From NCBI RefSeq assembly GCF_000423205.1, contig NZ_AUHN01000005.1:62001-126000 (forward strand): DNA of 64,000 bases. The letters are read 5' to 3'. The stretch's first letter is position 1; each line of letters begins with the position of its first letter. This stretch comes from Jonesia quinghaiensis DSM 15701. Its GTDB lineage: Bacteria > Actinomycetota > Actinomycetes > Actinomycetales > Cellulomonadaceae. This document shows, piece by piece, positions 18,850 to 28,042 of this stretch. The position numbers were made by a program, and so were the translations under genes. The notes under the pieces are model-generated. The model searched no databases. It saw nothing but the letters and a program-made list of their open reading frames with translations, and had not been told where the DNA came from.

Positions 18850-18886
18850 GGTGTGGGGGGCTGCCCAGTAAGCAGCCCCCCACACC
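18850..18886. terminator. bidirectional terminator between convergent genes
   Basis: A perfect 15-bp G/C-rich stem (18850-18864 with 18872-18886) with a 7-base loop lies between the convergent oxidoreductase and HTTM genes. Confidence 0.8.
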
Positions 18887-18901
18887 GATGAATACGCCAT
18901 G

Positions 18902-19822
18902 CTATTTACCGGATTCAACCTCAACAGGTTCAACCGTAGGCGTATTTGGTGACACTGCGTTTGCGGTATTCCCGGTGCGGTGGCGAATCTTTCCCCAGAG
19001 CAATGCAACACCAGTGGCGATGCGTTCGAGGGGGAAGAACGCCAACCAACACACCACTGTGGGGAGGAAGTGAATACCAAGAGCGAGGTAGGTCGCTAAG
19101 TGGAAAACGAAGAACAAAGAGATGAATGCGTATTGCCATTTGCCACGCAACCAGAAGACAGCAATGGACAGAATCTCAATAATGTACAGCCCCCACTGCG
19201 CGGTCTTCAGCAACCACGGGTAGGCCAGTGTCCAGGTCACCAGTTCGCTACCACGGCGCATGAACGCCCAGGTAAATACTGAACTGTTCGGCCAGGCGAT
19301 AAAGGAGTACCCATTTGACGCGATTTTTGCGAACACTGAGCCAAAATAGGTCACCACTGTGGCGAATTGGGTGATCCGCAGCGCCCACCCCGCTGCTTCG
19401 GACACTCGAAGGTCACGGAAACCTGCTCGCCCAACTGTGGGCAATACCCAGGTGGTGACCATCAGGGCCATGTGGTCGTGGGAGACGTAGGAGAATCCTT
19501 GAGAGTTTTCCATCCAGGCAAGAAAGAGGATGGCCACGGCCCACCCAGAGGTGCGTGAAAAGAAACCGGATGCCGCAACGATGCAGCTCACCACGAGCGC
19601 CCATTGCATGATGATGGCGCCAAGAACAGTGGGTTCTGGGAAGGGGAGCCAGCGGCCTATCCACAGAGGGTCATAAAACTCGGGGGCGTATCCGTGTGGG
19701 ATGACGTCGTTGGTCAACGTAAAAATATCCCAGATGATGAAGCTGTAAATAATGACGCGGAAGACCGCAACGCGAGCCAACGGTACCGGAGCGAACGCCC
19801 ATCGGAGGAACTTTTTTATCAT
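18902..19822 (-). CDS. HTTM-domain multi-pass membrane protein
   Basis: A membrane protein of 306 residues with about six to seven hydrophobic segments and the HTTM signature start (ARVAVFRVIIYSFIIWDIF). HTTM is the membrane module of vitamin-K-dependent gamma-carboxylases, but the bacterial short forms lack the lumenal carboxylase half. This one ends shortly after the last helix, so carboxylase activity is not implied. Its start overlaps the stop of the next upstream gene by four bases, so the two form a translationally coupled pair. Confidence 0.85.
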   Translation of the reverse strand: MIKKFLRWAFAPVPLARVAVFRVIIYSFIIWDIFTLTNDVIPHGYAPEFYDPLWIGRWLPFPEPTVLGAIIMQWALVVSCIVAASGFFSRTSGWAVAILFLAWMENSQGFSYVSHDHMALMVTTWVLPTVGRAGFRDLRVSEAAGWALRITQFATVVTYFGSVFAKIASNGYSFIAWPNSSVFTWAFMRRGSELVTWTLAYPWLLKTAQWGLYIIEILSIAVFWLRGKWQYAFISLFFVFHLATYLALGIHFLPTVVCWLAFFPLERIATGVALLWGKIRHRTGNTANAVSPNTPTVEPVEVESGK

Positions 19823-20337
19823 GATGCGTCTCCTGAGCCTGATCCATATGTGCCCTGAACGGTCCAGGTTGTTAATTCTTCGACGTCGACTTGGCCAGTG
19901 GGTACGCCATTTTCGACATAACTTGTTGTGCGTTCAAGTCGTAGTTCGATAAAAGCTGGGCGGTGCGGGTGGAGCCCACCCCAGGCGCGTGCTATTCCTT
20001 CAAGCATGGAGGGGTCAGCGAGAATACGGTCGAGTTGACCTTCGATTTCAGCGCGCCCGATGCCCACACCTTGTTGGTTCAGAGGGACACGTATTTCGTC
20101 ACCTGTTTGTGTGGTGGCCATGATTCGTACCGCTCTTGTGGGAGAGTCCAAGGGGCGGCCGTAGGAGTATTGAGAGAGGGACCCTAATGGGAACCAGTCA
20201 TTTGTTGGATTGATTTGGGCGATAGTGAGGATAGTGAGTGCGATTGCGGTAGCAAGGAGCCTCGTGACCTTGTGATGTCGGGCCAGAGTTAGTGGCCTAT
20301 CAGGGTCCTGAGGTTGCGCGGGAATGTTCTCAGACAC
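19819..20337 (-). CDS. membrane-anchored partner of the HTTM protein
   Basis: An unrecognised protein of 172 residues with a short cytoplasmic N-terminus, one membrane helix (about 27-45, LATAIALTILTIAQI) and a predicted extracytoplasmic domain of about 125 residues. GTG start. It overlaps the HTTM gene by four bases. Pairing with HTTM genes suggests a joint membrane complex. No catalytic motif is seen. Confidence 0.8.
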   Translation of the reverse strand: MSENIPAQPQDPDRPLTLARHHKVTRLLATAIALTILTIAQINPTNDWFPLGSLSQYSYGRPLDSPTRAVRIMATTQTGDEIRVPLNQQGVGIGRAEIEGQLDRILADPSMLEGIARAWGGLHPHRPAFIELRLERTTSYVENGVPTGQVDVEELTTWTVQGTYGSGSGDAS

Positions 20338-20593
20338 CAGAACATGTTAATCACCTCATTGTTTTGATTCATCATCCTATGGGTGGATATTCTGAGGTGT
20401 GATAATTGACTCTTTGCAGGTCAGCGGCATGGTGATGTTATGGTTACGCGTTTTCCTGCCGAGAGATCTATCAGAGGAGTTCTCTTAGCCTTCAGTGCGC
20501 TCCGTGGCAACTATCAGCAGTGCCGTCTACAGTGCTTAACAAGAAGGTTCCAAACGCGGATTGCCGTGTCAACGCACGTGAGGAGAGGTGAAC

Positions 20594-21079
20594 ATGGCCG
20601 AGTACCGTATGGGCTCAGCCTTCAACGAACCACGTGTAGCGATGCGCCGCCCACAGCCGGTATCGCTCATTCGCGAAACGATGAACCCCGCCAATGTTCC
20701 TGCTTTTTATGCTGTGGCGTTCCCCGAGCTTGCTGCGTGGCTCAATGAACATCGCATTGCGGTCTCTGGTCCACCGCTGACTCTCTCGCATGTTGCGTCA
20801 CCTCAGTTAGTGGAGGCTGCCGTTGCCTACCCGGTCGCGCAGGTTGTCCCAACAAGCCGACGCATCACAAACGGCACGCTGCCGGGCGGGCCTATCGCGT
20901 CCATGACAGTAAGCGGTAGTCACGCGCTACTCCCCGAGGGGTTTCAGCGACTGCGTGCTTGGCTGGGGGAGAACGGGTACGCACCAGGGCTTATTACGTG
21001 GACAAATCTCGTGCGCCCACCAGACCCAACGGGCGATCAATCGGCGTGCATCACAGAGATCTGTTGGCCCATAGCGTAA
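20594..21079 (+). CDS. GyrI-like / effector-binding domain protein
   Basis: A protein of about 161 residues resembling the AraC effector-binding (GyrI-like) fold. It has an N-terminal RETMNPANVPAFYAVAFPEL segment and ends with TEICWPIA, close to the family's conserved TE-x-x-WP tail. No DNA-binding domain is present, so it may bind small molecules only. ATG 20594 is chosen over GTG 20588 because AGGAGAGG ends right at 20588, giving good spacing only for the ATG. Confidence 0.8.
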   Translation: MAEYRMGSAFNEPRVAMRRPQPVSLIRETMNPANVPAFYAVAFPELAAWLNEHRIAVSGPPLTLSHVASPQLVEAAVAYPVAQVVPTSRRITNGTLPGGPIASMTVSGSHALLPEGFQRLRAWLGENGYAPGLITWTNLVRPPDPTGDQSACITEICWPIA

Positions 21080-21087
21080 GTCTCGAT

Positions 21088-21114
21088 CTTGCACTCTCCC
21101 AGTGAGAGTGCCAA
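21088..21114 (+). promoter_or_regulatory. CIRCE operator 1 of groEL
   Basis: CTTGCACTC, nine bases, then GAGTGCCAA. This matches the HrcA operator consensus TTAGCACTC-N9-GAGTGCTAA at 16 of 18 arm positions. A TTGCAC / 17 bases / CAATAT promoter overlaps it (21089-21117), so bound HrcA would block RNA polymerase. Confidence 0.93.
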
Positions 21115-21121
21115 TATGGAA

Positions 21122-21148
21122 TTAGCACTCTCCCCGTGAGAGTGATAA
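21122..21148 (+). promoter_or_regulatory. CIRCE operator 2 of groEL
   Basis: TTAGCACTC, nine bases, then GAGTGATAA, differing from the HrcA consensus at one arm position. It starts eight bases after the first operator, so the two are on nearly the same helical phase family and could bind two HrcA dimers. Confidence 0.94.
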
Positions 21149-21200
21149 CAGACTTCGGCTGACCGATGAGGTCCGCAGGCGTGCCAGTGACGTGAACTGA

Positions 21201-22904
<1,704 letters not shown>

Positions 22905-22960
22905 TCTAGACCGTGACGCGTCACAGGTGATGATGCAGTTACCAGTGACACTGTGACACA

Positions 22961-23000
22961 TAAGGGCCGCTCCAGAGATTCCTCTCTGGGGCGGCCCTTA
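22961..23000. terminator. bidirectional terminator after groEL
   Basis: Arms 22961-22977 and 22984-23000 pair over 17 bases with a single mismatch and a short loop. It serves convergent groEL and the WXG100 gene. Confidence 0.85.
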
Positions 23001-23034
23001 ACTATGTTCACCGTGGCAACGTGGCCACGGTGAA

Positions 23035-23325
23035 TTACATGCGGAAAGTGTTCCGAATGTTCTGCTCGGCTTCGAGGTACACCTCAGCAGAACGGCCAAG
23101 CGAACTACCAATGGATTCCAGCACCACTTCAACCTGTTCCTGGGTGGAGTGCCACTGGGCGGAGGCTGCCTGGAACTCTGCAGAGGCTTCACCCTGCCAC
23201 GTAGCTCCAAGGTCTTGAAGGTGCACCATCATGGCACGAACCTCAGCACGGATTGATGAGATGGACCGCGTAACGTTGCTTGACGCGGTCGTGACGGCCT
23301 GGGTGTCGACGGAAAACGATGACAT
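23035..23325 (-). CDS. WXG100-family (ESAT-6-like) protein
   Basis: A 96-residue helical-hairpin protein with the WxG turn (Trp43-Gln-Gly45) in its middle. It resembles type VII secretion substrates of the EsxA/EsxB class. The start at 23325 is chosen: AGAGG precedes that ATG, and it gives the usual family length, while an in-frame start at 23361 would add 12 residues. It is a lone gene; no eccC, eccD or partner Esx gene is in the window. It may form a homodimer. Confidence 0.88.
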   Translation of the reverse strand: MSSFSVDTQAVTTASSNVTRSISSIRAEVRAMMVHLQDLGATWQGEASAEFQAASAQWHSTQEQVEVVLESIGSSLGRSAEVYLEAEQNIRNTFRM

Positions 23326-23436
23326 GCTGCCTCTTAACGTGAGAGTGACTGGTGACATCACTGACGTTAGATGGCATCTGTACTAGACCCACCTGACCCG
23401 ATGCGAGGGCTGTGAGTAGTTCCAGCGAATGAGCGA

Positions 23437-24168
23437 TTAAGAGGCGCTGTGGACAACCTGTTGCGACGCCTCATCAAGTTTTTTCAACTCTTTGTTAAGC
23501 CGAGCGCGTTCCGCAATGAGATTCTGGCGTGCTGCCTCTTCCCACCCTTGAGCACCAGCGGTGGTGAACAACTGGGAGCGGTCCAACAGTCGAGAAACGA
23601 TCCGCAACCGAGCCTTCACAAAATCAACGACTGGTATGTGGGAGTATTCCTCGCGAATCGCGGCAATGTATTGCTTGTAACGCTGTGGGTCGGACTTGAG
23701 AACAGCTAGGTCAGCATCGCACAGCACAGCACAATCAGAACCTGCACCGGCAGCCTTGTGGCGAACCAACGTGGTGATGAGGCGTGAAACTCGTTCAGCA
23801 TTTTCCGTCGGAATGCCCAGTGCGGTGAGTTGATTTCGCGCTAGAGCGCCGCTGGCAACTTCGTCTTCCCCAGCCTCATTGGCGTATGCCTTCAGGGTGT
23901 CAGAGGAGAAAACCGCTCCGTGATACCACGCGGCGAGGCGCACGAGGTCTGGTTCTTGGGCTTCGGAAGCAAGTTCGTCTACGTGGGACAGGACATCAAC
24001 CAGGTGTTTAACACCGTGGTAGCAACGATCTTCCTGATTCCACCGGTCAATAAGGTCCCGGCAGGTTGCGATCAGCTCGGCTTCGTTCGCGGTGGCGCCA
24101 GCTGCATGACAGCTGCGTAACCACGAGGAAAGGAGCCACTGAGGAACCTCAGTAGTCTCGGTAAACAT
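23437..24168 (-). CDS. HD-superfamily-like predicted phosphohydrolase (COG4339-like)
   Basis: A protein of about 243 residues resembling predicted metal-dependent HD-domain hydrolases: HGVKHLVDVL near the N-terminus, LAAWYHGAVF in the place of the HD pair, DADLAVLKSDPQRYKQY and IREEY later. The key Asp of the HD motif is read as Gly (HG), so metal binding or activity is uncertain. Start 24168 is preferred for its AGAGGG ribosome site. No substrate can be assigned. Confidence 0.75.
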   Translation of the reverse strand: MFTETTEVPQWLLSSWLRSCHAAGATANEAELIATCRDLIDRWNQEDRCYHGVKHLVDVLSHVDELASEAQEPDLVRLAAWYHGAVFSSDTLKAYANEAGEDEVASGALARNQLTALGIPTENAERVSRLITTLVRHKAAGAGSDCAVLCDADLAVLKSDPQRYKQYIAAIREEYSHIPVVDFVKARLRIVSRLLDRSQLFTTAGAQGWEEAARQNLIAERARLNKELKKLDEASQQVVHSAS

Positions 24169-24302
24169 GACTACCCTCTGCATTAGGTGAGACGCTATGG
24201 GGCCGCAACTGCCACGGGTGCGGCGGTTACGAGGTCAGTGGTGCGGGGAACCAGTGCTGCGCTACCGCAGCGGTATGATCCGGTGCATCAGCCTGACCTA
24301 AA

Positions 24303-24329
24303 GAGTCATAGTAGTCCTGTTCTATGACA
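24303..24329 (-). terminator. weak terminator of the two-component operon
   Basis: GTCATAG and CTATGAC arms (24305-24311, 24322-24328) with a ten-base loop are followed by CTCTTTAG on the minus strand, about 30 bases past the kinase stop. Confidence 0.45.
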
Positions 24330-24357
24330 AAAGGCAGGGCGTAGGGTGTACGAGCGA

Positions 24358-25974
24358 TCACAGTTCTGTTGCAGTCTCGTCACCCGGCGATGAGGTGTCT
24401 GGCGCGGCAGGAAGTTCGATGCGTACGGTGAGCCCACCACCCTCAGTGTCAGATACCTGCGTTGTGCCGCCATGAGCAGCCACAATGGCAGAGACAATCG
24501 CTAGTCCCAGCCCGGAACCTCCAAGATCACGGGTGCGAGAGGTGTCGACGCGATAGAAACGTTCAAAGATCCGCTCCTTGTGTTCTTCCCCGATACCGGG
24601 ACCGTGATCACGGAACTCAACGGTGACTGTGTCATTGTCAGGACCTGGTGTTCGGCCAAGGGCGATTTCTACCGCACTTCCCTCGGGGGTGTAGCGCACC
24701 GCGTTGCCCATGAGGTTAGCCAAGACTTGACGGAGTCGATCGTCATCCCCGATCACGAAAGCATTGTGGGGTACTCCAGTGTTTTTCGCTGTATCGAGGG
24801 CGACGAGACGAACGGGACGTTGAGGGTCAAGAGCGTGGAGGTCAGAGATAGCGTCCATCGCCAGTACCGCCATGTCAACGGGTTCTTTGCGGAGTTGGCG
24901 TCCTTCATCGAGGCGTGCTAAATGGAGCAGGTCTTCTACGAGTGAACCCATGCGTGTGGCTGAATCTTCGATTCTGCGCATGGTGTCATCCAAGGCATCA
25001 GGGCACGTCAAGGCGCCCATCCGGTACAGCTCGCCGTACCCACGGATTGTCGCTAGTGGTGTGCGCAACTCATGGGAAGCATCGGACACAAAGCGACGCA
25101 TTTTCGCTTCGGAGGCTTCTTGGACTGCGAACGCGCGTTCGATGGTGGCAAGCATTGTGTTGAGGGATTTTGCTAGTGAGCCAACCTCGGTTGTTGTTGG
25201 CCCCTGTCTGATACGGCGTGACAGGTCGCCTTCAGCGATAGCCGCGGCGGTACGTTCAATACCGGCAAGAGGACGCAACGATCTACGGACAGCTAACGAG
25301 CCAATGGCCCCACCTATGGCGATGATGGAAAACCCTGTCAGCATGAGGATTCGTTGAATCTGCCCAACCATTTCCTCGGTTTCGGTGAGGGGCAGAGCAA
25401 CGTAGATGTCGATCGGGCCAACATTGGAGTTAAACCGTTGAATGAGCACCCGCCAGTTGGTGGTGTTCATAACTGCATCCGTAGTGAATGCGTCGTCGTA
25501 GGGCAACTGTGATTCTGTGCTGTCTAGGGACAACTGCTGGCTGAGGTCGGGGTAACCTAACGCGGCTGCTGTTTCGGGCTGAATCCATTCCTTGAACAGC
25601 CCGGTGTCTGTACCCACTGCTAGGTAGTAGTCGCTTGGCAGGATTGATGTGCCTGACTGGTCGGAAATGATTTGGCTGGCAATGTTGGAATAGGTGGTTT
25701 TCAGATCATCATCGATCTCGCGAATGAGGTAGCTGCGCACGATCGTGGTGGTGAGGAACGTCGCAGAAAACAGCCCCGCAGCCAAAATGAGCATGACTAG
25801 CCCAGTGAGACGCGACGTCAACGAACGGCGTTCAAACCAGGCTCGAACGGCACCAACCTCAGCAGCGTCCACCTGCTGGGGTGCGCCTTGATTGCCATCA
25901 GCTGGTGCTGGGGTGTAGTCGCCGTGTGGAGGTGTGTTTGGGGGAGGTGGCACCGGAGGGAGAGGAGCTGACAT
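24358..25974 (-). CDS. sensor histidine kinase, two-component system
   Basis: A membrane sensor kinase of 538 residues. A Pro-rich cytoplasmic N-terminus precedes TM1 (about 55-80), an extracellular sensor region of about 125 residues, TM2 (about 207-229), HAMP (230-283) and the HisKA domain with phospho-His301 (SDASHELRTPL). The ATPase domain has an N-box (NLMGNAVRYTP) and G-boxes (DHGPGIG, GGSGLGLAIV). It lies 20 bases after its response regulator. The layout resembles TrcS/TcrY or MprB kinases; the signal is unknown. Confidence 0.94.
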   Translation of the reverse strand: MSAPLPPVPPPPNTPPHGDYTPAPADGNQGAPQQVDAAEVGAVRAWFERRSLTSRLTGLVMLILAAGLFSATFLTTTIVRSYLIREIDDDLKTTYSNIASQIISDQSGTSILPSDYYLAVGTDTGLFKEWIQPETAAALGYPDLSQQLSLDSTESQLPYDDAFTTDAVMNTTNWRVLIQRFNSNVGPIDIYVALPLTETEEMVGQIQRILMLTGFSIIAIGGAIGSLAVRRSLRPLAGIERTAAAIAEGDLSRRIRQGPTTTEVGSLAKSLNTMLATIERAFAVQEASEAKMRRFVSDASHELRTPLATIRGYGELYRMGALTCPDALDDTMRRIEDSATRMGSLVEDLLHLARLDEGRQLRKEPVDMAVLAMDAISDLHALDPQRPVRLVALDTAKNTGVPHNAFVIGDDDRLRQVLANLMGNAVRYTPEGSAVEIALGRTPGPDNDTVTVEFRDHGPGIGEEHKERIFERFYRVDTSRTRDLGGSGLGLAIVSAIVAAHGGTTQVSDTEGGGLTVRIELPAAPDTSSPGDETATEL

Positions 25975-25994
25975 GGGGGTGGGGCTCCTGATGT

Positions 25995-26702
25995 TTAGCG
26001 CGATTGCCGGAGCATGTACCCGACGCCGCGTTTGGTGTGGATCAAGGGTTGAACAGGGTTGCCATCAGGCAGGGTGACAGTGTCAATTTTGCGCCGCAAA
26101 TAGGAGATGTAGGACTCAACAATGTTGGCGTCCCCGCCCCAGTCGTAGTCCCACACGTGGTCGAGGATCTGGGTTTTGGATAGCACTCGTCCAGAGTTCA
26201 ACATCAGGTAACGAAGGAGTTTAAATTCTGTGGGGGAGAGGTCGACAACAACCCCAGCGCGCCGTACCTCGTGGGAGTCTTCATCCATTTCGAGGTCTGC
26301 GTAGGTAAGAACCGCCTCGTTCTCTTCGACGTGTTGGGTGCGGCGCAAGATCGCCCGAATGCGCGCCACCACTTCTTCGAGGCTAAATGGCTTGGTCACG
26401 TAGTCATCGCCGCCTACGGTTAAACCAGTAACTTTGTCCTGGGTGTCGTCTTTGGCGGTAAGGAAGAGTACGGGGGAGTGCACTCCCTTTTCTCGTAGCC
26501 GCCGCGTGACCTCGAACCCGTCAAGGTCAGGCATCATAACGTCAAGGACAACGAGGTCGGGGGAGGTGTCAGTAATGAGTTGGATGGCGCTGAGTCCATC
26601 CGCGGCAGCGAAAACCTCAAACCCCGCAAAGCGCAGCGAAGTCGCGAGGAGTTCACGGATGTTTGGCTCGTCATCGACAACTACCAGGCGCGCTTCAGTC
26701 AT
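25995..26702 (-). CDS. OmpR/PhoB-family response regulator
   Basis: A DNA-binding response regulator of 235 residues: receiver domain (about 5-118) with acidic pocket DDE, phospho-acceptor Asp54 and conserved Lys in LTAKDD, and a winged-helix output domain (about 135-232) with TPTEFKLLRYL-like core and a VWDYDWGGDANIVESYISYLR recognition region. It is the first gene of the pair with the histidine kinase. Targets are unknown. Confidence 0.95.
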   Translation of the reverse strand: MTEARLVVVDDEPNIRELLATSLRFAGFEVFAAADGLSAIQLITDTSPDLVVLDVMMPDLDGFEVTRRLREKGVHSPVLFLTAKDDTQDKVTGLTVGGDDYVTKPFSLEEVVARIRAILRRTQHVEENEAVLTYADLEMDEDSHEVRRAGVVVDLSPTEFKLLRYLMLNSGRVLSKTQILDHVWDYDWGGDANIVESYISYLRRKIDTVTLPDGNPVQPLIHTKRGVGYMLRQSR

Positions 26703-26793
26703 GACTCCAGCATGCTACGTCTTGCTGGATATCGCCTGAGAATGACCTGAGTGGCGTCTTGGTTGGGTGAGAAGCGGAGGTTAGGGTGACACT

Positions 26794-27324
26794 ATGAAAA
26801 GGCGCTTATCCACACCCTATGGCCGTGCTGCCATGGTGTTACTTATTCTCCTCATTGGGGTTTTAGGGTTTTATATTGGCCGTGCATTAATGGTCCCGGT
26901 GCCGGTCACAGATGCCGAAGCTCGCGCCAAGGTGACAGAAATCAGTGCCAGCACCTATTCCACCCCAGAGGAACTCTGTGAACATGCACTATTTGATCAA
27001 AAATGCGCCCAAGACTCTGAAAGAGAAAAAAATTTCCAGCCACCGACTGACATCACCATTGTCTGTACGTGGCCAATGGGAGGTGGGGGAGGGTCTCGCG
27101 TCGTAGAAGTGGAAAGCGTCACCGATGACGGCCAACCATACCGGTCAAGTGTCATCGTCAGCCGTGACTTCAACACCCTCTCCGTGTGGTCATTGCCGTA
27201 CTGGGATGACATGTCGATTCGCCCGGTACCGGACCACACCAAACAAGACCCACCCGAACAGTTCCCCGCCGAAGTCTCATCAAAAGTCGCCTATGACCCG
27301 TGTGACATCGACCCAACACCATAA
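26794..27324 (+). CDS. hypothetical membrane-anchored protein
   Basis: An unrecognised protein of 176 residues with a short basic N-terminus, one membrane helix (about 13-33) and a hydrophilic outer domain of about 140 residues. Two pairs of Cys (CEHALFDQKCAQ and later TIVC/DPCDID) might form disulfides outside the cell. It diverges from the response regulator gene, so it may be a target of that system (inference). Confidence 0.75.
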   Translation: MKRRLSTPYGRAAMVLLILLIGVLGFYIGRALMVPVPVTDAEARAKVTEISASTYSTPEELCEHALFDQKCAQDSEREKNFQPPTDITIVCTWPMGGGGGSRVVEVESVTDDGQPYRSSVIVSRDFNTLSVWSLPYWDDMSIRPVPDHTKQDPPEQFPAEVSSKVAYDPCDIDPTP

Positions 27325-27344
27325 AGCCTCCTTGCAGAAGCACG

Positions 27345-27379
27345 GAGGGCGGCCCTCCCACACGGGGAGAGCCGCCCTC
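27345..27379. terminator. hairpin between convergent genes
   Basis: GAGGGCGGC (27345-27353) pairs with GCCGCCCTC (27371-27379), with an inner CTCCC/GGGAG stem. There is no T-run, but it lies between convergent genes. Confidence 0.6.
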
Positions 27380-27415
27380 AGCACGCAATCGCTAACTGTG
27401 AAACAGTGCCACGCC

Positions 27416-27994
27416 TTAAATAAAACGCTCCGGTGTGAAGTCTTCGATCGGGATGATCCGCACACGTGGCAGTAGCGTATTAAACGCACCTACCGTGTCT
27501 TCGAGGTCGTAAAACGTCAGGCCCTTTTCCTCAAGGTGAGCCATTTGCCCGTTAACAAACTCACGGAAACACAACAACCCAACTTTGCGGGTGCCATCGA
27601 GTAGCGCTTCAATCTGGGGAATGAAGTCACCATCATGGCTCGCGAGAAGCACATCGCCATCACGCTCGCGGATCGCTTCCAAGGTGCGTTGGATACCAAT
27701 GTCCACAACCTTCTCGTGGCTGGCGCCAGCAAGAGGGATGGGGCGGTAGTCCATGGCCAGCAGTGCCTGCACAAACGGCATCGGCATTTGACCAGAGGAC
27801 GCATTAAGGAAGAACAACGAGGTGACAGGTTTGCCCCACAGTTCGCGGGCGAATTCATTGATACGGTCCCAGCGGGGACGTTCATCGGGATTAGGTCGGT
27901 GTCCTAGGACATTCATGCCTAGAGTGGCGTCGATGTTTTCTCCGTCAACGAGGAGATACGTCGGGCGCCCACCAGTATTCATTTCGCTTGACAT
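27416..27994 (-). CDS. NYN-domain (LabA/DUF88-like) putative ribonuclease
   Basis: A protein of 192 residues with a PIN-like NYN fold. Acidic metal-site residues are visible in LLVDGENID at the start and in LLASHDGDFIPQIEALL, with a further Asp in KVVDIGIQRTL. Such proteins are thought to be metal-dependent RNases. It lies 48 bases downstream of the XPB helicase gene on the same strand, so it may be the last gene of a three-gene operon with the helicase genes. Confidence 0.85.
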   Translation of the reverse strand: MSSEMNTGGRPTYLLVDGENIDATLGMNVLGHRPNPDERPRWDRINEFARELWGKPVTSLFFLNASSGQMPMPFVQALLAMDYRPIPLAGASHEKVVDIGIQRTLEAIRERDGDVLLASHDGDFIPQIEALLDGTRKVGLLCFREFVNGQMAHLEEKGLTFYDLEDTVGAFNTLLPRVRIIPIEDFTPERFI

Positions 27995-28042
27995 ACAACG
28001 AGTCTACGGTGAATTTCCCGCGTGTGGCCGCTGATACCAACG

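Noticed and set aside
22911-22922. Palindrome GTGACGCGTCAC just after groEL
   Set aside because: It lies downstream of the gene and before its terminator. No promoter nearby, and it does not fit a known operator spacing, so it was not called a site.
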